11,329 nt of DNA from Defluviitaleaceae bacterium (GTDB lineage Bacteria; Bacillota; Clostridia; Lachnospirales; UBA5962), in assembly GCA_009787435.1 (NCBI GenBank), contig WRFW01000189.1, positions 1-11,329 of the forward strand, written 5' to 3'. The position numbers and the translations under genes were made by a program. Of the stretch, positions 6,840-11,329 are shown in pieces (position 1 is the first letter of the stretch; each line of letters opens with the position of its first letter). The notes beneath the pieces are model-generated. The model made no database searches. It was not told the origin of the DNA and worked only from the letters and a program-made list of their open reading frames with translations.

Positions 6840-8759
6840 TTAATTCCTTACATTAGTTCTTATTATAAAATTATGGGCTGCTTGAAGTGCTAAATCTGGG
6901 TTTGTCTGTCTAAATTCAACTAAACCACCGCCTTGCACTTGGTAATTATTAAAATGAATCATCACCGGGAATTCAACTGAAGTATCATTATTACCCCTTG
7001 CCAAACGAAGCCAATATAAAGCATCGCTATTTCTATTGCTCCAAACGGAACTATTTAAATTTACAGCATAAACAGTAACATCTGCTGCTATTGCTGCCCC
7101 TCTTATCGCTTCTGCAATTGTTATAGTTTCTGGGCGGCTGCTATCATATATTGCAACAATAAAGTTATTGCCAAGTCTAAAACGCTCGTTTATAGTAAAT
7201 GAAGAAGTGTTTGGAAAACGATAGTGGTGTAAGTCTTCAAAATTTTGATTTCCGCCGCCAATACTCCCTTGACCTTGGTTATTAGAACCACCGCCTTGGT
7301 TTCCACTATTGTTTGGTGTTTCAAAGATTACACTATTCGTTAAAAATTCTATTATAGTATATCTTGCATCGTTTAAATTTCTCGGTGTAAGAACTGCTTC
7401 AGAGCGATTGCTATTTCTATCGTTATAAATTAAGAAAACTTGTGGGTAGTTATTGCCCATATTAACATTTAAACTTTGCAAATGGCTTCTATAATTAGGG
7501 TTTCTGTCAACATCTACAGCGTATACTGCTCTATGATTTAGTTCCCTCGCCGCTGCCATTAAAAATGGAACATATATTTCAGATTCACGTTGAGAGCTAT
7601 CGTAAAGAATAAAAATAAATTCATTATTATTTTCATACATAGTTCTTACATTTTGGCTAGTAACATTTCTAAACCAATTTGTGTTTCTAAAGTCTCCAAC
7701 TTCTATTCCTGTTTCAGAGCGTATGGCAAACTCTATAAACTGTCTTTCAATTGTTTCTAAATTTATATTTTGGCGGCTTATAATTCTAACGTTTGTTCTA
7801 CCGTATACTAAAAATATAGCTGGGTCTGTTAAAGCATTTTGGCGAATAAATTGCCACATCCAAGAATTATCTGCTTCATTGTTTTGGGGGTTATTTGTGT
7901 ACCGATCTAATCCGAAAACTCTAATTCTTGCACGCTGTGCCGCATCTTGAATATTTGGAACTACCATTCTTGAATGGTGGCTGTCGCTATTATATACAAC
8001 CAATATAAAAGGGTGGTCGTTTGAATCTTGGTGGCGGGCTGAAGCTTGCCTTGAAGTTATATTTGTGAAATGGCTAGTGTTAGAAAAATCACCATAGTTT
8101 TCTGGTAATTGCTGCTGAGCAGGTTGATTATTTTGGGTTTGATTTTGGATGTTTTGATTATTATTAGAGGTTTGTAAATCATTAACATTACTCGCCCCCC
8201 CACTTGGAAGACTAGGGTCTCCAATAATTGGCACACTCCATAATCCGCTTCCAACAACTTGGTTGTTGTTATTAGAAGCTTGCGGTGTAGAAATAATAAC
8301 TGCTGTTGAGCTTTGCTCTATCCATTCAATAGAAGCACCTAAGCTTTCAGAAACAGCTCTAAGTGGTATGTATGTTCTATCGGCGAAAATTATTGCAGGT
8401 GCATCCATAGTGCCAGTGCGTACTAACCCTAAGCTGCGTTCGCCGAAATTATTTATAGTGTATTCCCCACTTTGTATTATAGAGTTGCCAATACGAATAA
8501 ATGAAAATCGACCGTCTCTAAAAACGCTAACTTGCTGAATATTTTCTTCCCAAGTTATTTGAGCATCCATAGCATCTGCAAAGCTTCTAAGCGGCACCAT
8601 AAGCCTATCATTTACTACTATTAATGGGTAAGCTGGCAATAAAACTTGCCCATCTAATATTACTGTTTGGTCGCCTGTTACAGAAATATCATTTGCGTAA
8701 ACAGTTAAGGGAGCGGCAAAAAGAGCCAAAGTGAAGATTACCGACTTTATTTTTTTCAT
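6840..8759 (-). CDS. Secreted stalk-domain protein with three tandem cysteine-free thioredoxin-like modules
   Basis: This 639-residue exported protein starts at the ATG at 8759, which has AGGAGG five bases upstream and opens a clear signal peptide (MKKIKSVIFTLALFAAPLTVYA, likely cut before Asn23). Residues 23-157 form two copper-amine-oxidase N-terminal-type units with the hallmarks MVPLRSF (54-60) and IPLRAVS (131-137); this domain is a wall-associated stalk and not an oxidase. An Asn/Gln-rich linker (161-217) follows. Three modules then repeat (about 224-347, 356-476 and 514-635). Each begins F.NT..F, continues to a buried strand ending in YNSDS, YDSSQ or YDSSR, a helix, a second strand (VFGLDR, VYAVDV, VYAVNL), a Pro-led strand (DPAIFLVY, YPQVFLIY, FPVMIHF) and a C-terminal helix. 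That order matches a thioredoxin fold with its cis-Pro, but the protein contains no cysteine. The fold assignment is my inference. A Gly/Asn linker separates modules 2 and 3. It is probably a surface binding or scaffold protein. Confidence 0.9.
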   Translation of the reverse strand: MKKIKSVIFTLALFAAPLTVYANDISVTGDQTVILDGQVLLPAYPLIVVNDRLMVPLRSFADAMDAQITWEENIQQVSVFRDGRFSFIRIGNSIIQSGEYTINNFGERSLGLVRTGTMDAPAIIFADRTYIPLRAVSESLGASIEWIEQSSTAVIISTPQASNNNNQVVGSGLWSVPIIGDPSLPSGGASNVNDLQTSNNNQNIQNQTQNNQPAQQQLPENYGDFSNTSHFTNITSRQASARHQDSNDHPFILVVYNSDSHHSRMVVPNIQDAAQRARIRVFGLDRYTNNPQNNEADNSWMWQFIRQNALTDPAIFLVYGRTNVRIISRQNINLETIERQFIEFAIRSETGIEVGDFRNTNWFRNVTSQNVRTMYENNNEFIFILYDSSQRESEIYVPFLMAAARELNHRAVYAVDVDRNPNYRSHLQSLNVNMGNNYPQVFLIYNDRNSNRSEAVLTPRNLNDARYTIIEFLTNSVIFETPNNSGNQGGGSNNQGQGSIGGGNQNFEDLHHYRFPNTSSFTINERFRLGNNFIVAIYDSSRPETITIAEAIRGAAIAADVTVYAVNLNSSVWSNRNSDALYWLRLARGNNDTSVEFPVMIHFNNYQVQGGGLVEFRQTNPDLALQAAHNFIIRTNVRN

Positions 8760-8781
8760 TCTTTCCTCCTCATTTGTAAAA

Positions 8782-8807
8782 AGTATAGTTAAATACATTT
8801 TACCACA
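8782..8807 (-). promoter_or_regulatory. Candidate promoter of the stalk/thioredoxin-like gene
   Basis: On the minus strand, TGTGGTAAAAT (8797-8807) is an extended -10 that nearly copies the TGTGGTATAAT at 2641-2651, but no good -35 precedes it. A second -10, TATACT (8782-8787), lies 15 bases after TTGTGG. Either would give a short leader ending in AGGAGG at 8765-8770. Confidence 0.4.
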
Positions 8808-8863
8808 AAACCCGCTTTTTAGAAATTGTTGTTACAGAATTTTAATGTTATTAATGTATCAAT

Positions 8864-8892
8864 GAATAAACATTATGCGATTGTAATATAAT
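8864..8892 (+). promoter_or_regulatory. Candidate sigma-E (mother-cell) promoter of spoIIID
   Basis: GAATAAA (8864-8870), then 14 bases, then AATATAAT (8885-8892). This fits six of seven -35 positions and six of eight -10 positions of the B. subtilis sigma-E consensus (KMATATW, 14-15 bases, CATACAHT, from memory). spoIIID is a sigma-E gene in B. subtilis, so the match agrees with the expected control. The embedded TATAAT (8887-8892) lacks a sigma-A -35 at 17 bases. The predicted transcript start is near 8899. Confidence 0.5.
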
Positions 8893-8909
8893 CTATAGAG
8901 AATATTTAA

Positions 8910-8975
8910 ATGCCCAAAGGGCTAAAGTTAAAATCTCGAAAAGGTGAAAATCCTATCTGCGAGAGGAGGAATTAA
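8910..8975 (+). CDS. Possible 21-codon leader ORF ending at the spoIIID ribosome binding site
   Basis: An ATG at 8910 opens a short basic peptide (starting MPKGLKLKSRKG). Its stop TAA (8973-8975) lies just past the AGGAGG at 8964-8969 and four bases before the ATA codon at 8980 where SpoIIID homology begins. It is in a different frame from spoIIID. Its own ribosome binding site is weak (AGAGAA). The arrangement would allow translational coupling, but a chance ORF of this size is easily possible. Confidence 0.2.
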   Translation: MPKGLKLKSRKGENPICERRN

Positions 8976-9249
8976 AACTATAAAACCCTACATAGAAGAG
9001 AGGGCAAATAAAGTAGCAAGCTACATTATTGAAAACAAAGCTACTGTAAGAGATACTGCAAAAAAATTTGGCATAAGTAAGAGCACAGTCCATAAAGATG
9101 TTTCTGAAAGATTAGAAAAAATAAATCCGAAACTCGCCGGCGAAGCTAGAAGAGTTTTAGAAGTTAATAAATCTGAAAGACACATTAGAGGTGGGCTTGC
9201 CACTAAGGAAAAATATAATACATTAGGAAAAATCAACAGGGAGCCTTAA
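8944..9249 (+). CDS. spoIIID: Stage III sporulation transcriptional regulator SpoIIID
   Basis: SpoIIID is a small DNA-binding regulator of mother-cell genes during sporulation. The product aligns along its length with B. subtilis SpoIIID: YIEERANKVASYIIENKATVR against YIKERTIKIGKYIVETKKTVR, the helix-turn-helix with FGISKSTVHKDVSERL, then INPKLA, and the C-terminal basic element RHIRGGLATKEKY. Start choice is a problem. The family's start Met aligns exactly with the Ile codon ATA at 8980, which has AGGAGG ten bases upstream. The only conventional in-frame start, GTG at 8944, has no proper ribosome binding site and would add 12 residues unlike the family. The coordinates given use that GTG; the real protein probably starts at 8980 (89 residues). 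A sigma-E-like promoter lies upstream. In many Clostridia spoIIQ and mreB genes flank spoIIID, but no recognisable homologue of either is next to it here. Confidence 0.93.
   Translation: MKILSARGGIKTIKPYIEERANKVASYIIENKATVRDTAKKFGISKSTVHKDVSERLEKINPKLAGEARRVLEVNKSERHIRGGLATKEKYNTLGKINREP
8964..8969 (+). promoter_or_regulatory. Ribosome binding site pointing to an ATA start for spoIIID
   Basis: A perfect AGGAGG, ten bases before ATA (8980-8982). No ATG, GTG or TTG lies at a usable distance in the spoIIID frame. Being inside the longer GTG-started frame, it would be translated if the GTG at 8944 were used. Confidence 0.65.
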
Positions 9250-9260
9250 GGTTTCCTGTT
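9235..9260 (+). terminator. Hairpin overlapping the spoIIID stop codon
   Basis: AACAGGGAGCC (9235-9245) pairs with GGTTTCCTGTT (9250-9260), including two G-T wobbles, to give an 11-bp stem with a TTAA loop that contains the TAA stop (9247-9249). The following sequence is T-rich only in part (actaaatatttt), so termination may be inefficient. Confidence 0.5.
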
Positions 9261-9360
9261 ACTAAATATTTTAGAGCGTAAATTTTTAAAAGCTGAAGTT
9301 TTTTGTGCAGCTTAATAATCATTAGTGAAGTTTATTAGCAATTTTATAGCAAAGGTGATT

Positions 9361-9669
9361 ATGAATAAAAAAGCAAATAGAAAAGCAAAAGAGGATTTTA
9401 TGTTTAAAAAGAAAAAAAGCAAAGAAAAACATAGCATATTTTTTTACCAAGCTATAGGCGTTGCTATTCTAGCTATAGGTTTATTTGTATTAAATCATTT
9501 TAATGAGCACTATTTTGAACAAATTATGGCAGTAATCACCTCTGCAATTAACACTGGTGAAAATGTGCTAACAGTTCAAGATGTGTTTAATGCTAATTTT
9601 CAAATAGAAGAAAGTATTTTAAACCAAATAGAACAAAATAATGAAGAACTAGCATCATGGGAGAGGTGA
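9361..9669 (+). CDS. Small single-pass membrane protein of unknown function
   Basis: I do not recognise this 102-residue protein. The N-terminus is strongly basic and Lys-rich (residues 1-24). One hydrophobic helix follows (about 27-45, YQAIGVAILAIGLFVLNHF), then an acidic, polar tail that should lie outside the membrane (N-in, C-out). The start at 9361 follows AAAGGTG closely. A second ATG at 9400, with GAGG five bases upstream, would give 89 residues and is a real alternative; a GTG at 9325 has little support. It lies 111 bases after spoIIID on the same strand behind a leaky-looking hairpin, so co-transcription during sporulation is possible. The size and topology resemble the anchor part of membrane-bound M23 proteins such as SpoIIQ without the peptidase domain, but I see no sequence match to support that. 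Its end overlaps the convergent gene by 15 bases. Confidence 0.65.
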   Translation: MNKKANRKAKEDFMFKKKKSKEKHSIFFYQAIGVAILAIGLFVLNHFNEHYFEQIMAVITSAINTGENVLTVQDVFNANFQIEESILNQIEQNNEELASWER

Positions 9670-10317
9670 ATATTTAATCATCTCTTTTTTTATAAAGTCT
9701 TTTGCAAATTTATGTTTATCTTTCACAGAATAGCAATCAATGCAATTTTTTTCTGTAATTTTTATGTGCTTAGCTAATTCTTCTATATTTTCTATATTTT
9801 TTTCTATACAAATTTTCTCATATTCTTCATTAAATATTTCTAACATATTTTCAACATCTGTCTTTATGAATTTTCCTAATACTTTTTTCGCTGCAAAATC
9901 TAATAACCCGCTTAATATTCCTGCCCCTATAATACCTGCTATTACCCATAGCATTGTGTTTTCTGCAACTACTACTAACGCACTATTAGTTCCGACTATC
10001 CACCCGGCTGTGCCGCCTAATAAAAGCATTAAAGATAAAATTATATTTATTATAAACTGCTTAGTTGATATTTTTCTTCTTGCATAGCTATATAAATCAA
10101 AAGCGACTAAAACAAATGTGCTCAATAGCCTAGTCCATATATTTGCACGCAAAAGTTGAAAAGCAGAACGCAAAATAATTCTAGGACCTATAGATACTAA
10201 ATTTGCAAACATGCTAGCTAACTTAGGCAAAAGAAGCTTTGCTAAGTTTTCTTTTTTAAACTTACCTGCAATGCCTGTTTTCTTATGCAGTTTTATATAT
10301 TTTTTCTTATTTTCCAT
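9655..10317 (-). CDS. Three-pass membrane protein of unknown function with a C-terminal CxxC
   Basis: This 220-residue protein is not one I recognise. It has a basic N-terminus (1-26), an amphipathic stretch (27-58), then hydrophobic segments at about 61-78, 87-110 and 122-143. The last two are Gly/Ala-rich (GGTAGWIVGT, IAGIIGAGILSG), like packed helix pairs. A charged, probably cytoplasmic helical tail (145-220) contains a Cys-Ile-Asp-Cys pair at 192-195 and a further Cys at 170. A good sigma-A promoter lies so close that the ATG at 10317 should be at or within about eight bases of the mRNA 5' end, and no ribosome binding site is present. It diverges from the PilN-like gene and overlaps the small membrane protein gene tail-to-tail by 15 bases, so antisense effects are possible. 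Confidence 0.75.
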   Translation of the reverse strand: MENKKKYIKLHKKTGIAGKFKKENLAKLLLPKLASMFANLVSIGPRIILRSAFQLLRANIWTRLLSTFVLVAFDLYSYARRKISTKQFIINIILSLMLLLGGTAGWIVGTNSALVVVAENTMLWVIAGIIGAGILSGLLDFAAKKVLGKFIKTDVENMLEIFNEEYEKICIEKNIENIEELAKHIKITEKNCIDCYSVKDKHKFAKDFIKKEMIKYSPLP

Positions 10318-10324
10318 AGTTTAT

Positions 10325-10353
10325 ATTATATAATAGCCGTGCCAAAAAGTAAA
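10325..10353 (-). promoter_or_regulatory. Sigma-A promoter giving a near-leaderless mRNA
   Basis: On the minus strand, TTTACT (10348-10353), 17 bases, then TATAAT (10325-10330). The usual start point about seven bases downstream falls at 10318, immediately before the ATG at 10317-10315. An overlapping -10 (TATTAT) shifts the start by only a few bases. Confidence 0.65.
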
Positions 10354-10375
10354 TAGAAAAATTAATTTTAGAGCC

Positions 10376-10404
10376 TTGAAAAGTTTGTAGAAATATAGTA
10401 TAAT
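10376..10404 (+). promoter_or_regulatory. Sigma-A promoter of the PilN-like gene
   Basis: TTGAAA (10376-10381), 17 bases, TATAAT (10399-10404). It lies back-to-back with the promoter of the 220-residue gene. AAGGA (10412-10416) follows, seven bases before the ATG, so this leader is also very short (about 13 bases). Confidence 0.7.
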
Positions 10405-10423
10405 ATTAAGCAAGGAAAAAATT

Positions 10424-11071
10424 ATGCCGAAAAAAGATATAAATTTTAAATTTGCTATAGAAAAAGCTAGGCAACTCAAATTTAAAAATAAAAAAATAAA
10501 ACTGAGAAAGAAACAGCTAAATCTTTTACCAAGCAGCTATTTAGAGCAGTATAAAGCTAAAAGCACTGCATTTAAAATAGCCTTTTTTTGGTTTGTGATT
10601 TTAGCAGCATATATTTTTACAAACGAGATTTTAGAAAACATTAGCAATGAAAGGGAAGCAAAATTGCTTTATTTAAACTATATAGGGCAAAATTACATAG
10701 AAGCAAACGAATTAGTTTTGAAATTGAAAGAAAGAATAGAATTAATAAACCTCTCAAGAGATATACTAATAAAGCTAGGCGGGGAAAATGATTATGAACA
10801 ATATATAAGCAAAATATTAAATTATGTATATCCTATGCAATTAAGTGATATTTCTTTTAATACGAACACAAGAAGATTTAATATAAACATTACAGGGCAG
10901 CCAAATTTTTTGCCAATAATTACAGAAAGGCTTATGAAAGAAGATAACTTTCATAATGTTGTAATAAGAAATAGTGCATCAATAGCCGAAAGTGTTCGAT
11001 TTGCCATTGATTTTTATATAACCGACAAATTAACAGAAAAACAAATATACACACTTGACAAAAACCCCTAG
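10424..11071 (+). CDS. PilN-like type IV pilus/type II secretion assembly protein
   Basis: This 215-residue product has the PilN layout: a cytoplasmic part with the motif LNLLP (32-36), a single membrane helix (about 47-68), a coiled-coil stretch (70-110), and an alpha/beta ferredoxin-like domain (about 120-198; strands ISFNTN, RFNINITGQ, NVVIRNS, RFAIDFYI). In the type IV pilus machinery the PilN (I/L)NLLP peptide docks into the actin-like PilM, and the external domain pairs with PilO. The motif usually sits at the very N-terminus; here 30 very basic residues precede it. The start at 10424 has AAGGA seven bases upstream. No pilM, pilO, pilin or pilus ATPase gene is in the window, and the next gene is a cstA-family transporter, so this copy is apparently an orphan or belongs to a divergent system. 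The family call rests on motif and architecture only. Confidence 0.7.
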   Translation: MPKKDINFKFAIEKARQLKFKNKKIKLRKKQLNLLPSSYLEQYKAKSTAFKIAFFWFVILAAYIFTNEILENISNEREAKLLYLNYIGQNYIEANELVLKLKERIELINLSRDILIKLGGENDYEQYISKILNYVYPMQLSDISFNTNTRRFNINITGQPNFLPIITERLMKEDNFHNVVIRNSASIAESVRFAIDFYITDKLTEKQIYTLDKNP

Positions 11072-11084
11072 TATAATGTATAAT
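11055..11084 (+). promoter_or_regulatory. Strong sigma-A promoter of the cstA-family gene
   Basis: A perfect TTGACA (11055-11060) and perfect TATAAT (11079-11084) with an 18-base spacer. The -35 lies inside the last codons of the PilN-like gene (stop at 11069-11071). A second TATAAT (11072-11077) is too close to the -35 to work with it. Confidence 0.75.
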
Positions 11085-11092
11085 AGTTATAC
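11078..11092 (+). promoter_or_regulatory. Palindrome over the -10 box, possible operator
   Basis: GTATAA, TAG, TTATAC forms a perfect 6-3-6 inverted repeat covering the -10 and start region of the cstA-family promoter. It could bind a dimeric repressor. It could equally be chance in AT-rich promoter DNA, because one arm includes most of the TATAAT box. Confidence 0.25.
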
Positions 11093-11122
11093 AAATTTAA
11101 TTTAAGAAGGAGATAGAAATTT

Positions 11123-11329
11123 ATGATAACGTTTCTAATCTGTGTAGCTATCTTAGTAATCGGCTACTTCACTTACGGTCGTGTAGTCAACAAAATTGTT
11201 GGCCCAGACGACAGCATTCCGACACCTGCAAATAGAATGGCAGATGGTGTCGACTACCAAATACTGCCTTGGTGGAAAGTTTTACTTACCCAATTTTTAA
11301 ACATAGCTGGTCTTGGACCTATATTTGGT
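11123..11329 (+). CDS. CstA-family carbon starvation protein / pyruvate transporter (N-terminus only)
   Basis: Only the first 69 codons are in the window. The N-terminal helix (MITFLICVAILVIGYFTYG), the segment VVNKIVGPDDSIPTPA, and then WWKVLLTQFLNIAGLGPIFG are characteristic of the CstA family of multi-pass inner-membrane proteins. Members characterised in enterobacteria take up peptides or pyruvate under nutrient limitation; the substrate here is not known. AAGGAG (11107-11112) lies ten bases before the ATG. A strong promoter starts within the upstream gene, so it is transcribed independently. Codons here are less A/T-biased than in the preceding gene, which fits a well-expressed protein. 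Confidence 0.93.
   Translation, partial: MITFLICVAILVIGYFTYGRVVNKIVGPDDSIPTPANRMADGVDYQILPWWKVLLTQFLNIAGLGPIFG

Noticed and set aside
8912..8922. GCCC-AAA-GGGC hairpin upstream of spoIIID as a riboswitch or attenuator
   Set aside because: It is only a 4-bp stem with a three-base loop, no competing stem and no T tract.
9021..9236. Minus-strand ORF within spoIIID, and plus-strand ORF 9740-10087
   Set aside because: Both are antisense to genes with better support from homology or promoter evidence.
9290..9313. AAGCTG...CAGCTT inverted repeat upstream of the small membrane protein gene
   Set aside because: A 6-bp stem with a 12-base loop and no T tract is too weak to call a terminator or operator.

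Overview
The window looks like chromosomal DNA from an AT-rich, endospore-forming member of the Clostridia (Bacillota). The evidence is a SpoIIID sporulation regulator, AGGAGG-type ribosome binding sites, sigma-A promoters of the TTGACA/TATAAT kind, and surface proteins built from copper-amine-oxidase stalk domains and InlB-type B-repeats. The genus cannot be fixed from the sequence. I saw no tRNA, rRNA, CRISPR array, transposase or phage gene.

Left part (1-3400): secA runs on the minus strand and its C-terminus lies outside the window. It shares a divergent promoter region with a plus-strand gene for a 222-residue exported or membrane-anchored protein of unknown function. That gene converges on the next one across a hairpin terminator.

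Middle (3400-8800, minus strand): two large surface-protein genes. The upstream one (6840-8759) encodes a 639-residue secreted protein with a signal peptide, a copper-amine-oxidase-type stalk domain and three tandem modules that read as cysteine-free thioredoxin folds. The downstream one (3408-6606) encodes ten B-repeats, an Ig/fibronectin-III-like domain and a LytM/M23 domain. It is broken by a single-base frameshift, has no visible signal peptide, and its M23 domain lacks the usual first zinc-binding histidine. A long AT-rich palindrome lies between the two genes.

Right part (8800-11329): spoIIID (plus) lies behind a candidate sigma-E promoter. Its homology-defined start codon is ATA rather than ATG, with a perfect ribosome binding site and a small upstream ORF that stops at that site. 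A small single-pass membrane protein follows. It converges with, and overlaps by 15 bases, a three-pass membrane protein gene whose promoter lies so close to its ATG that the mRNA should be nearly leaderless. A divergent plus-strand gene encodes a PilN-like protein with the NLLP motif. The start of a CstA-family transporter closes the window, driven by a strong promoter inside the 3' end of the PilN-like gene.

No single operon spans the window. Two themes stand out: cell-surface proteins in the middle, and sporulation or envelope functions on the right. The most novel-looking items are the triple cysteine-free thioredoxin-like surface protein, the non-AUG spoIIID start, and the decaying or shifted B-repeat/M23 gene.
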